A stretch of 64,000 nt of DNA from NCBI GenBank assembly GCA_964023275.1, contig OZ029916.1:13570607-13634606 (forward strand), in the 5' to 3' direction. Both the position numbers and the translations under genes were made by a program. Positions 10,036 through 21,960 of this stretch are shown one piece after another. Under the pieces are notes generated by a model. It ran no database searches. It worked only from the letters and a program-made list of their open reading frames with translations, and had not been told where the DNA came from. The stretch comes from Norana najaformis (lineage: Eukaryota > Annelida > Clitellata > Crassiclitellata > Hormogastridae). Position 1 is the first letter of the stretch. Every line of letters begins with the position of its first letter.

Positions 10036-11445
10036 TATGTGTTTCTGATCGTGTCTTCGTCTATATTTTCTAAATTTCCGACTTTCGTTTACGTTCCTGA
10101 TTTTTCGACATTCGAAAATGTTTGTGATTTTCCGAAATTCGTCAATACATTTTTGATTTTTTGGTCTTCGTCGATATGTTTCTAATTGTTCGACTTTCGC
10201 CTATATATTTCTGGTTTTCCGACCTTCGTCAACATGTTTTTGTAAGCCTGTGTCTGAATTGCTGACCTAGGTCTACATGTTTTTGATTTTGCGACCTTCG
10301 TCTATATGTTCCTAATTTACAACCTTCGTCTGTATTTCTAATTTACAACCTTCGACTGTATTTCTAATTTACAACCTTCGTCTGTATTACTAATTTACAA
10401 CCGTCGTCTGTATTTCTAATTTACAACCTTCGTCTGTATTTCTAATTTACAACCTTCGTCTGTAGTTCTAATTTACAACCTTCGTCTGTATTTCTAATTT
10501 ACAACCTTCGTCTGTATTTCTAATTTACAACCTTCGTCTATATGTTTCTAATTTACAACCTTCGTCTGTATTTCTAATTTACAACCTTCGTCTGTATTTC
10601 TAATTTACAACCTTCGTCTGTATTTCTAATTTACAACCTTCGTCTGTATTTCTAATTTACAACCTTCGTCTGTGTTTCTAATTTACAACCTTCGTCTGTA
10701 TTTCTAATTTACAACCTTCGTCTGTAGTTCTAATTTACAACCTTCGTCTGTATTTCTAATTTACAACCTTCGTCTGTATTTCTAATTTACAACCTTCGTC
10801 TGTATTTCTAATTTACAACCTTCGTCTGTATTTCTAATTTACAACCTTCGTCTGTAGTTCTAATTTACAACCTTCGTCTGTATTTCTAATTTACAACCTT
10901 CGTCTGTAGTTCTAATTTACAACCTTCGTCTATATGTTTCTAATTTACAACCTTCGTCTATATGTTCCTAATTTACAACCTTCGTCTGTATTTCTAATTT
11001 ACAACCTTCGTCTGTAGTTCTAATTTACAACCTTCGTCTGTATTTCTAATTTACAACCTTCGTCTGTAGTTCTAATTTACAACCTTCGTCTGTATTTCTA
11101 ATTTACAACCTTCGTCTGTATTTCTAATTTACAACCTTCGTCTGTATGTTTCTAATTTACAACCTTCGTCTATATGTTCCTAATTTACAACCTTCGTCTG
11201 TATTTCTAATTTACAACCTTCGTCTGTAGTTCTAATTTACAACCTTCGTCTGTATTTCTAATTTGCAACCTTCGTCTGTAGTTCTAATTTACAACCTTCG
11301 TCTGTATTTCTAATTTACAACCTTCGTCTGTATTTCTAATTTACAACCTTCGTCTGTATTTCTAATTTACAATCTTGTCTGTATATTTCTGATTTTTCGA
11401 TCTTCGTCAAAATGTTTCTCATTTGTCGACCTTCGTCTATGCTAC
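10036..11445. repeat. Minisatellite, 26-bp unit, about 40 uniform copies plus diverged edges
   Basis: The core from about 10300 to 11380 repeats CTAATTTACAACCTTCGTCT then GTATTT, a 26-bp unit, with near-identical copies. Some units read GTAGTT instead of GTATTT, and some are 28 bp with TATATG. Outer copies (10036-10300 and 11380-11445) are diverged, 28-30 bp long and richer in TTTTCGAC, the usual picture of an array homogenised from the centre. A run of variant units starting TATATGTTCC recurs 212 bp apart (10959 and 11171), so there is a higher-order repeat. The array does not keep a reading frame. Confidence 0.95.
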
Positions 11446-14387
11446 GTCTATACGAAAAGCAGCAGCAGCAGCAGTAGCAGTAGTATACCGATACTCAAGA
11501 ATTTGCATATGTCACGTTATAAGCGCATGTGGGTTTACGACTAATTGGTTTAGGCCTACCTATGTCGCTATCGTTCGTTGCCGCAACAAGCGCAGAACTC
11601 GAAAGCATCGTCAATATGAGATGGAGTGGCTGCATCAGCATCAGCAGACGACGTTGGTGCTTGATTTGCATCCTGTCGTTAGCCGTTAAGCCAATCCGCT
11701 GTCCGTTGTACAGTGACTACCGTTGCGTTTGTTCACTAACAAACATGACAAAAGCACGATGTACATACGTATCTGGTTATTCATATAACGCATTTTAGAA
11801 ACCCTTCAATTTCAGCTTATAAGCTCATGTTCTACAGTGTAGCTGATGTTCTGCAGTCGATCGACGTGTTGTTTAGCTTCCAAGATTGAACGGAAAGATA
11901 TTCGTTTCCAGCTTTATGCCTTATAGCAAGAAGCAATCCTATTTGCGGCCATTTCAATTTCATTAGCTACGATTTGGACGACACATGGCTGATTAAGCTA
12001 CACAATAGCATCACACGTATTGTGTCAAAACTCAAATCATTCTCAGCTAAAGTCAGAAAATGTTGTTGTCGCGCCCAAGATCAGCGGTCAACATGAAGGC
12101 GATTACGACACCCGCCAGAGGTCGCCGTTATGGCATCGGATAACATGCTAGGTCCTCCGATGAGCCTATCATGGGATGAGGACGTGAATCCCCACAGACT
12201 CCGACAGCGACAGCGAGGAACATGTATAGGGGATAGACAATGCAGCTGTCTGGTTATGAATGGACACCCCTTATACATTCGACGATCCCAGGGGAAGGGG
12301 GTCATGTTCGATGGACTTGTATAAAAGGGAATGCGTCCAGGCGAGTGGCAGAGATTAAGTTTCGAACGGATATCGGGCAGAAGAAGAACTCTCAAGATCA
12401 AACGTTAACTTTCTTTCCGCTAGTTTTATCAATTAATATATTCTTTATTAAAATATCGCTTCGTACTGAGCGAACCCACCACTTCTCTTTCCTGTTAGAC
12501 TAGAGGGGTATCGAGGATCGAGGACGTGACAGTTGTGAATTATGTAGGCGGACTCTTAAGGCGGTCATGAGACTCATGGGCCTACAGAACGGCCATGCGC
12601 ACGGTCTTCCATCCGTACAACAGGAGGGCACAGCTTGCCCCCAGGTGAAAAGGTTAGGGAAGTCAGCTTCAGGATGGGGCTGCTACAGGTGCAATTTTAC
12701 TTTAAGCTTTCTGTGTCAAATAACTAGTGAACTGATTAATGTGACAGTACAAAAGTGGTGTAACTACTGCCCCAAGGGCCCTCCCTGCAATGCAGGGGAC
12801 CGAACCTAGAAGAATACCCATATCTCGCTTGCCATTATTGTTCACCTATCCATTTTTCGACTCTACGAGTTTCATCAACATAGCTTTAACGTGCTATAAT
12901 CCAATTCTAACTTTAAAGCTTGGATCTGGTGAAAAGAATCGGAACATCTGGCTTTTTGTAGAAAGCCAAGGTACTTTGACTGCATTCATTCCACCAAAGT
13001 TGTAGGCCTAGCTGAAAATGGTCATTATTCATAGCTGTGGCAAGCTGCTGATACTTAGAATTAAAACAAGAACACTGACAGAATAGTTGACACGAATCCT
13101 GACTGAGATGTTTTGCCTAAATTGGAAGAAGACCTGAAATGATTGACAGTAGGTATAGAACTGCGGTGAATACTAATATGGATTAATGTGGATAGTCAGA
13201 GACTGTCTGGTTACATAGTACATTTAGCTCGATGCCAGAACATTTTGTAGAATTACTTCAAACGGTCACACTAATTGTCTAACGAACCCATTGTGACTTC
13301 GCTTAAATATCAGACAGTTTAGGTCTATGAGCGTTCTGGCTATATTTGTATCTGCTTTTGCCAGACCTAAGGAGTATGACAGAATCATATTTCAAGTCGA
13401 AACTGAACTGAAACTATCAGCTGAGTCAAACTGTAGGTACTTTGAAGTTTTGTTTGACTGAAGAGCAGAAATAGTAACAGGAACTGATAAGTGCAATTTT
13501 CATACCATCCAGCAAGAAGCAAATTCAGGGTCGAGCAAAAGCTGTTCCGCATTTTATCGTGATTGGTTCACGTGATCAGGACGCGTAAATTTGTTTTAAA
13601 AATAGAAGTTTTCCGTCGTTTCCGTTTGGGCTGTCGCGTGTAATCGAGTACTCGATTCCAAATATGAATCGGGTAGTTTTTAACACTCGAGTACTCGAGA
13701 ATTTCATAAAATTTCAGTTAACTAAATGCAAATACACCCCAAAGCCTAAAATGAATGCTTTCCACGCCACTTGTTACCAATTTTACATGGGGACATGGAA
13801 TTTGTACCTACGTCACAGATATCTACTCTGCCGTCACGCATGGTCTCCTATATATTAGGAGTCCATGAACCATGCCAACTCTTTTAAAGCTTTATACACG
13901 TCTTATGCCTCACTGTCTTTCGTCCTCCTTTCTATTTCAAGCTTCTGTTCTGTTCTGTTCTGTTCTTTCCGGGCTACCTGTTTCTGACAGCCTCATAAAG
14001 CTTTAATAGGTCAAAGCCAGTGAACTTCAAATACTGCTGTGGGTGAGGTCCACTTCCGCACCTCGTATACACTCTGAATGGCTTAAATTAATCGGTAGAT
14101 GGCTTGGTGTATAACAGAAAGTCATGAAGAAGAAATTAAATAATTGCCCCAACAGCAGCCTCTTATGCAGGACATATAAAGCCCATGTGGGAACAGTGCC
14201 ATATGGACTTCAATACATGTCCTATATATGGTAGCAACAGCAATTTAATATATCGGTATTGGTTCAAGCTAGAGGGCAGGCCTAAAAGGATCGGCTTGAA
14301 TATGTGAAAGCCCCATTTTGTTAATCTTTTAAAGTTCGCCTCACTGTTTTGTGCCAAAATGGGTGGAATCGGAACCATCTTAGGCCC
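11446..14387. other. Long unassigned stretch with two short simple repeats
   Basis: It holds an AGC/AGT trinucleotide run at about 11459-11490 and a (TTCTG)n run at 13942-13967. Small open frames near 11.5, 12.2 and 12.6 kb show no motif I recognise on either strand. No SMPDL3 exon 1 was identified. Confidence 0.4.
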
Positions 14388-15855
14388 TGTAGACTGAATC
14401 TATATATATATATATATATATTCTCGCCATGTTTATCAATTTCAATTGGTTTTACTAATGTATGAACTGTGCGTATTATTGACAGTTATGCGTATATTAG
14501 AATAAGCGTTTGTGTTGACTAACGTAATTACTCACTTAAAATACTTGGCCGGCTTAGGACGTTCAAACTAATCAAAATAGCAAGGCCAGCATAGGTTCTA
14601 AAAATATACTAAATACGGGGAACAAAGGATGGTTTTCTGAACTAATTTTACGAGAGATCAACGTGGATGTTGATGGATTATTTTATTCGCAATCTGTCAG
14701 AGTTTGCGAGTCATTACGAATGATATTTCAAACTGATGTTTCGATTGCCAGCCAATCGCGATTTTACTTGTGGGATTTTCGACCAATGGCGACACGTTGC
14801 TATTGGAAGTCGTCAGCCAATGAGGGGACACAGTGGACGCGATTCCTTATCCTTTGTAAACAAGTGAGCAGACGAAGATTTCATAGAAGGACTATGAAAT
14901 CGCTACAAATATTGGTGAAAGAGGCAGACGATAATTTCGGCCAATAGGAAACCTTATGACGATGGAAGATTCGCTGTGAAAACCGTTGAAGTAGTTAGTT
15001 CACGGCTGGATTTTGGACAGGAAAGTCCTCGTTGCGATTCAGCGTGACTCCGAGAAATAAGTGGTCAGTTGCCGACTTGTCAAGTCGAACTGCATTCTCG
15101 AATGATGAGCATATAAAGGCTCATGTTTTTACATGTAACTGGCCTGTGTTTCGGTTGTGAAATGACAAAGTTTTCGTAGAGAAACTAACGTCAGAAAGTT
15201 GTGGATTAAGTCCATGTAAGTGCGTCGATACGGACTTAGTGGCGTGAGTCGAAAGACAGCAAAGATGCTTCGTCTTCGATTCAACAGTGCAACTCCATCT
15301 CGTCAAGGAACCATTCCTTTGGACGGTTACGATCGAATCGGGTGAATTCCATTCCTTGAACTGCAAAGAACTCGCTTAAATTACCTACTACGAGAGACAT
15401 TTAATCGATGATCTACAAGGTACGTCGGCGTGGTGAATAGGATTGTTTGCGCAGAGACAACTCGTGGTGAGTGATAAGCTAACCATTCTACGTCGATGCA
15501 AATTCACTACAACTCACAGTGAAACTGTGTCAGACTTTTTCAAACAGTCAGTATGCAGAGGTAAAATGGCCATCCAAGCTTGTGGGTGGGTAGAATTATA
15601 GATTTAGGCTTGATAAGAAGCTGGCCTTAATTAAGCATTAATTAAGACCTTAATATCATTACAATTTCCGCTAGATATCACATGTTGATTTGAGTCTGAC
15701 CTATAATTATCATATCAGGAGACTAAACCCCAATTAACATGTGTATCTACCTACTGCCTAAACAAGCTTGTAGGTACCATGGTGTAATGTAAAGTGACTG
15801 CAATCTATAGTCACCAGAACTAGACAAGAGAGCATTAGACACAGGGGGGGTTACA
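14388..15855 (+). repeat. Unclassified 1.5-kb repeat, copy 1 (ends TGTA...TACA)
   Basis: This 1468-bp stretch is repeated at 21961-23487 at about 85-90% identity by eye. It starts TGTAGACTGAATCTATATAT and ends GGGGGGTTACA, with no protein-coding frame. Shared internal marks are AATAAGCGTTTGTGTTGACT, ATAGCAAGGCCAGCATAGG, GACTCCGAGAAATAAGTG and ATCCAAGCTTGTGGGTGGG. TG...CA ends without coding content would fit a solo LTR, but no target duplication is visible, so it stays unclassified. A (TA)n run sits near its left end. Confidence 0.75.
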
Positions 15856-17234
15856 TCCCCGGAACCGATTTGGCACCATACCGGCCCTACATTAGATTCA
15901 CACAGCTATTAGCCAAAGGCCGGTCAGTGGGTCGTCGACCGATCGGATATTACTATTACAGAAACAATTAAGTATAGCGACGCTAGTAGCAACATGGATA
16001 TAGAAGAAGATCCAAAAGACCGGCATCAACATCATCAGAGCAAAGGCCAACAGGATGGAGAAAGAAGAGCAGGAAAATGAGTAGAAGCCGGAGCACAGAA
16101 TAAGAGAAAACTTCTTCAACTGTTTACTGTATCGGGAAATCATACACCCTTCTCATCCTGCAGGTTGAATTACCAGCTTACAGCATTATTCTGCTCCCAT
16201 GAAGTGCAAAACTCACAATGAAAGAGTACCCTGCAGCAATCGAAGGAAAATGATGGACAGAAGAACCCACCAGAATAGGATGAAATAGGATGAACAAAAC
16301 GACGATGGACAAGAGTCATCAGACGGAGTATTGTTACAAAAGAGTTAAAAGGCGATTAAATTTCAAGAAAGGCCTCTTTCAGAAGGCCTGCTCCTCTAAT
16401 CAAATAATAAATTATGTAATTTAATTGTTATTGGTTAACTAAGAGCAACTATCGTTCTTCTTAAGAACGAGGCAGAGGAAATGGATTGGACACATAAATA
16501 CATATACAGATACGACTTATCTAAAGAAAGATAAATGAGACTTAGATTGGTAATGAGAGGGTAGGTAAACAACTGATGCGAAGATACAGTGGTTTACATT
16601 AACTTGCACCGTAACGCTGAATAAAAGCTGAATTAAGGATGAATTAAATTTGTATTACATTGGATTACACAGAGCAGGGTAAGTAAGACGTATCTCACAG
16701 TGGATTACAAGCTGACAAGTAAGACCGATTATCAGTATGGATAATTAATTTATTACAGAGCCGATCAGAATGGATCACAAAGGGCTGGATAAGTAAGAAA
16801 AAAAGAGGTTAGAAAGAGAGGGGAAGGAAATTGAAGGAACATACTAGCGACCTACACGGGGCACACCATTCAACCGTGGAAAAATTTGAATAGGGAATGG
16901 TCATCATGCAGAATGGAGCAATTGTTGATTATAGGGAAACAATCACGTGAATCGATGTTTGGGCCACCTCGTCGGAGAAAATTTGATCACTGCAAACCTT
17001 GAGGTCATGCATGAGCACGAGTTCAGTCGGTTTGCCAAATGATGAATATATTTAGCGAAACATATGTGGTTGCCGACGATGCGGCTGACGGTATTGGGGG
17101 AATTCAGGTGTCACTGTACAGATGAAAATTAAAGAATACACACCATATTCAGTATTATAGACGCCATGGCTTTCTAACTGGACTACGTCCTGAGGTGACT
17201 TGGCCGATAGCCGTATGATGGACAGTGAGGTGAG
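15856..17234. other. Unassigned stretch
   Basis: No supported gene or recognised repeat was found. The bases just outside copy 1 of the 1.5-kb repeat (GTGCCAAAATGG ... GGAATCGGAACC to its left and GGAACCGATTTGGCACC to its right) are partly inverted to each other, which could be a trace of another element around it. Confidence 0.35.
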
Positions 17235-18268
17235 GATGTCTGACTTGTAATTGTAATTTGAGATTTATAAAGCGCCTCTGAGGAAAAACTCAACAGAGGA
17301 GCTTCCGACCCGAAAGAATAAAATCAGTGTTACACAGTACAGTCTTCAGGCGGCTACGGAACACTGAGAGGGGGAGAGAAAGGAGCTCAAGTCGCAATTC
17401 TCGAGGGAGACGATTCCAGCAAGTTGGGCCAACGTAGGCGAAGCTTCTGGACTGGGCAGTAGCGGTGCGCATTCGAGGGAGGGACAAACAGGAGGTCCTG
17501 AGTGGCCGAGCGAAGGGTGCTACGGCCCGGCAACGAGGAGACCAAAGTGCAGAAGTCAACGAAGTAAAGGGGAGCAGAGCCAAGAACACAATTGCGCATG
17601 AGGGAGAGGATCTTAAAGTGGACACGATGCTGGACGGGGAGCCAGTGAAGAGTGTCACGAATATAAGACGAGATGTGGCCATATTTTGGAATGCCCCCAA
17701 TGAGACGAGCAGCAGAGTTGAGCACAGATTGCATCTTAGCAGTGTTGGCTAGCAATAGCCGGTAAAGATGGCGTTCCCAAAGTCAACCCTAGTGCAAATG
17801 AGGGCATAGACCAGAGTGGAGATAGCATGGAAGGAAAGAGTACGGCGAATGGTGCGGAGCTGACGAAGATGGTAAAAACAAGAGCGAGAGACGCTGTTAA
17901 CATGAGCAGACAGGGTAAGCTCCTGATCCAACACAATCCCGAGATCCGGGACCGTAGTAGAGAAGGAGATATCCGGAAATCTCTGGCGTAAGGAGGAGAA
18001 ATCAATCTTGGCGAGCTGCAAGCGGCCACCAAGCCAGATGAACTGGGTCTTATTACAGTTCAAACGGAGGCGATTGGAGGACATCCATAGGTCAAGGACA
18101 GATGTGGCATCGAGAATCCTCTGGACAAGGGCAGAGGCCGCCTCCGCCTGACCATGGGCGTAAGCCTGGGTGTTGTCTGCATACTGGAGGACGGCAACAC
18201 TCAGTGGGAGGAGGGTCCGAGCTAGATCAGAGGTATATAAAATATAGAGGAGAGGACCTGCCTCATCT
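17235..18268 (-). mobile_element. CR1/L2-like LINE, 5'-truncated, RT to 3' end
   Basis: Minus-strand reading starts at GPLLYILYTSDLARTLLPLS, then YADNTQAYAHGQAEAA (in place of the usual YADD), LDLWMSSNRLRLNCNKTQFI, VPDLGIVLDQELTLSAHVNS, and the C-terminal domain QSVLNSAARLIGGIPKYGHI, DTLHWLPVQHRVHFKILSL, FAYVGPTCWNRLPRELRLEL. It ends in the tail TATAAAGCGCCTCTGAGG (read on plus). There are two or three frame breaks. The copies at 38820-39536 and 49925-51790 are close relatives. Its 5' truncation point is near 18268. Confidence 0.82.
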
Positions 18269-18399
18269 CGGTTCTGTCGGATTATGCGGTGCGCCAAGCT
18301 GTGTGCCGTTGGTCGGTCTTTTTGCTGGCCTGTGTGGTTGGCAAGTACTCAGACACAAAGGCAGACGGGGTCTGTCGGTCCGCCTCCGTAAATGAGTTA

Positions 18400-18770
18400 C
18401 TTGTTCACTTGTGTGGCTGCCTACCCAACTGTCTGTCTACCTGCCTCTGCCTGTCTGTCTATCTGTCTGTATGTCTTTCTGTCTGTCATTCTGTTTACCC
18501 TGTCCAAAGCTTTGGAATTCGCCGCCCAGTTCTGTTCTATCAGTTTTTTGATGTCATTCAGGTCTAAATTCGAGACTCATCTGTTTCAAATTGCTTATCC
18601 ACCATAACCTAAATTTTGGTTTCTCTAATCTGTCGGAATTTGTTCTGGTTCCTCCAAAAGATTCTGATTTTTTAAAATTACGATTTCACTTGAAGCGACC
18701 ATCGGTTGTTGCTTTAAGCATTATGATAATGGCGCTATAGAAGTCATTAGGTTAGATTACAAGAGATCGA
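18400..18770 (+). mobile_element. LINE 3' end, family B, preceded by (TGTC)n
   Basis: A TGTC/TGCC tetranucleotide run at 18425-18492 is followed by the last part of an ORF2 (FRSKFETHLFQIAYPP at about 18555-18607) and the family B tail, ending GCATTATGATAATGGCG then CTATAGAAGTCATTAGGTTA. A better tail copy is at 25225-25518. Confidence 0.65.
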
Positions 18771-19744
18771 TTTATCTGTCTTTCCATCTATCTGTCTATT
18801 ATCTATATAATTTATCATTTATATTGATTTCAAAAACTGACAATGATACAAGTAAGTTTAACGTAAAGCAAGCAGACTTGTGCAAACGGCTGACCCAGAA
18901 GGGGAGACATCGGTCCGCTTAATAAGGACCACCTCTTAGCAAGCAATACGGATGGCGACGAAGAACCTAAGTTTGATTATTTATTTATATAGTGAAATCT
19001 GAACTAAGGGAATGAAAACGGGCTATATATTCATGATTTGCTAATCAAATAATCAAAATTAATAACTAAGAATATGCAACCTAATACAAATTCCAATCGT
19101 TTGCCATCATTTAGAAAGTTAGCAGGGTTTTTAAATAGCTGCAAGTTTGGCAAATGGAATAAGAGAGGCATGGTTAGATGTGTATTACAGGTTGAGCAAT
19201 GTAAACAGAGGCGGAACATAGAGATATATTAATACTTTAGCATATTTAGCATAATACTTTAATATATTAGTACTTTAGCAATTGTCATAGAAATATGCAT
19301 TCCATGCAATTTCCAGGAGACAGTGACTGTCGATAAAGACACCAAAAAATTACAAGAAACTATGATTTTGTGCAATTTGCTGTGTCAACATAGGTGTTGA
19401 GACTTTATATGGGAATGACTCTTATGCGAACAAAGTAATATACAATTTTCTCATTCAGAGTAAGAGATAACCTCTTTGCTTCAAACCGACCAGCAATTGA
19501 TTCAGGTTCCTTGTTATCATACTCAAACAAAATATCAAATAATTTGTTATGCAAAAGGCAGTTGTATCTTCAGCGGTTAAATAGTGTTGATTAGGTTATT
19601 ATGAATTCAGGAGGTCATTTATATATATGTGTGTGTGTGTGTATGTGTGCTTGTGTGTTACAGATAGCAAAGGACTTAAAAGCGACCTTTGGAATACTCT
19701 ATCTATCTAATTACCGGCCTGTGTACCTACCTTCTACCTAATTC
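18771..19744. other. Unassigned stretch with a (TG)n run
   Basis: A (TG)n microsatellite lies at about 19619-19660. No gene or LINE piece was recognised in the rest, which is AT-rich. Confidence 0.4.
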
Positions 19745-20190
19745 TATTATAATCTCCGAACTTGTATTGCGCCACTGTAATAACGCTCAAGGCATGGTCG
19801 CTGCTAAGCAAAATCGTTGTCCAAGCCAAATTCCATGGTAAATCCGGTCGGAAAGATAGTGATAGCTCCAGAAAACAACAGAGACAGGTTACGGAGGAAA
19901 TGAATCCAGGAAGAGGTGTTTTTAGTCCAGATCTGAAAGCCAAAACAGACTTTGCCGAGTGAACACTTGCGGGAAGAGTTCTAGGGTCTAGAGTCAGTGA
20001 CAAAAAATGTACGCCTGCCGAGAGCTGTTCTTTTCCACGGAATAGCAGCCAGCAGAAGATCTGGTCGAGTAGAGATAAGTCTTGGGAGTCTCGGGACAGA
20101 GTGAAGATAGTGAGGTTGGCTGAAATGTAGAGTCTTGTATACAATTAGTCCAGTCTTGAACATTATTCGCTTTTATACGGGCAACCAATG
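19745..20190 (-). mobile_element. LINE C-terminal domain and 3' tail, family B type
   Basis: On the minus strand the piece reads RLYISANLTIFTLSRDSQDL, SLLDQIFCWLLFRGKEQLSA and SVLAFRSGLKTPLPGFIS, the last part of a CR1/L2-like ORF2. It ends in a tail corresponding to CGACCATGCCTTGAGCGTTA ... CAGTGGCGCAATACAAG. Frame breaks are present. Confidence 0.6.
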
Positions 20191-20459
20191 CAACGATTTC
20201 AGGATCAGTGATGTATGTTCATACTTTGGAGTTTTAGTGATAGCTCTTGTCAGTGTATTTACTTACAATGTACATATACTTACCGACTTATTTACCTGCC
20301 TACCTACCCAACACCTACCTACTTACTTATCATTCAACTGATTTATCCAACCTTCCGTCATCTATTCGCCCACTTATCCCTATCCATCCATCCATTTATG
20401 CACCATAACAGACTAAATGCAGACTATAGAGCTGGCAATGTGTGTACTTATAGGAAAGT

Positions 20460-20640
20460 GTCACGATGGCCGACTGGTCAACACGTCGGCTCTTCATCTT
20501 TGCCCAATGGGTTCAAATCCCGAACCTGTCATGTGATAACGACATAGATTGCATTGTTTAAGTGTGCATATCCTCGGAGGCCATCATTGTCTATTTATGA
20601 GTGCCTCCTTAATTAAAAAAACTGCACTTATACACCAAGA
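20460..20640 (+). repeat. Probable tRNA-derived SINE
   Basis: GATGGCCGACTGGTCAACAC resembles a polymerase III A box, and GGGTTCAAATCCCGAACC, about 45 bases on, a B box; the spacing and the T-arm-like pairing fit a tRNA-derived head. The body continues to an A-rich end, TTAATTAAAAAAAC. There is no second copy in this window to confirm the family. Confidence 0.5.
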
Positions 20641-21505
20641 GTACTTGTATCTATACAAAGTACAAACGAAAAGTACACTTAACGCTCGGTTATAGGAAGA
20701 TAATCATGCAGGTTATGTTTCAAAGTATGATTGTGTATGTTTGGTTGTTTTGATTTTATAGATACGCTACGTGACAGGCAAGTGTAGTGCCTTTAATCGA
20801 CAGAACTCACAATCAGCACCATTATCTGGTCAGCCATGTGATTGAAGAACACGAGGCTAAGAAAAAATGAAATGATAGGCCTATTCATGTAGGCCTTGTG
20901 TTTGAAAAATAATGAAATGGTATGTATGTATGTTTGTGTTTATGTATGTATGTATATATGCATGCATGCATGTACGTGTGTGTAATGTAGGGCTGTAGGT
21001 ATTTTGACTGATGACGTGCAGATCCAGATCTGACTGGCCAGGGTAATCAGTTTGTCGCAGGGGAGGTAATGAAGCACAGGAATTTTTTTAGGCCTAACAT
21101 AGAAAGAGGTGGTGAAGGGTCAGAAACTTGCACAGAGACAGGGCTTGTAGCCTTGTATATCGAAGGTATGAATACATGTATAGGCTGAATGTTGATGATG
21201 AATTCTCTGCCCAAAGTCACGTCCAGTGGCTTTATGCCACCCGGGGATGAGATGAGTGAGGTGGTTTCCCGTTGCCTTCCTCAAAGACAACAGTGGGTGA
21301 GCAACTTGTCCAAGGTCGCTAAGCAATGGCTTGAAGCTTATAAATCCTAGGTCGAGAAATGTAAGACAAAGAGATCCAACACTTGGCCGGCGCTCCACAC
21401 TGCGGAGTAGATATGGGCCGGCTCTGGTTTCGCATGCCAACCGAGACACGAAGTCCCAAAATGTAGTCATATCGTCATCATCGTGACCAAATAAACATCA
21501 ACAAT
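20641..21505. other. Unassigned stretch with ATGT repeats and an L2/MIR-like stretch
   Basis: A (ATGT)n run lies at about 20922-20985. Around 21295-21345 the plus strand reads GGGTGAGCAACTTGTCCAAG then GTCGCTAAGC, which resembles the conserved 3' part of L2/MIR-type repeats (ACTTGCCCAAGGTCAC). No gene is seen. Confidence 0.35.
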
Positions 21506-21660
21506 GATAACGTGTTCTCTCTCTTTCTCTTTCTTTATTCTTTCTCTTTCTTTATTCTTTCTCTTTCTTTATTCTTTCTCTTTCTCTTTCTTTATTCTTT
21601 CTCTTTCTTTATTCTTTCTCTTTCTCTTTGTCTTTCTTTATATATATATATATATATATC
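21506..21660 (+). repeat. Pyrimidine-rich microsatellite followed by (TA)n
   Basis: Units of CTTTCTCTTTCTTTATT repeat from about 21512 to 21635, then TATATATATATATATATA to 21660. The small open frames across it are by-products of the repeat. Confidence 0.9.
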
Positions 21661-21960
21661 TGTTGATCTACATTTTGGCGGTAATTCTATCATCAACACC
21701 GCCGGCGCAACAGCTGGTGCAGAAAAGGCGGTTTAAGTTCCTTCGGTGCCTGTAGTTACCGTATTTGGTACAACTTGAACTTCTCTCGCTTCATCAACAG
21801 CCAGTCATCGATCGAACTGACGATGAGCGCCATCTCGCCATCTTTTGTCAGCGACGTCTCGTAAGCAGACAGCGCCATGCAGCTTATACAATCATCCCAC
21901 AACATCACTACTTTGATAATACGCGCGCCACGTCCGTCACCTGTTAACGAACTTATCGGT

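Noticed and set aside
10036-11445. CRISPR-like appearance of regular repeats
   Set aside because: Units are contiguous without unique spacers and the DNA is from an animal; it is a minisatellite.
12081-12401. 106-codon minus-strand frame and overlapping plus-strand frames
   Set aside because: No motif or homologue recognised, and both strands are open, as in non-coding GC-richer DNA.
13660-13700. ATCGAGTACTCGAT-type palindromes
   Set aside because: Short palindromes only; no partner site or element boundary nearby.
21504-21755. Two overlapping small frames rich in phenylalanine, serine and leucine
   Set aside because: They are translations of the CTTTCTTTATT microsatellite.
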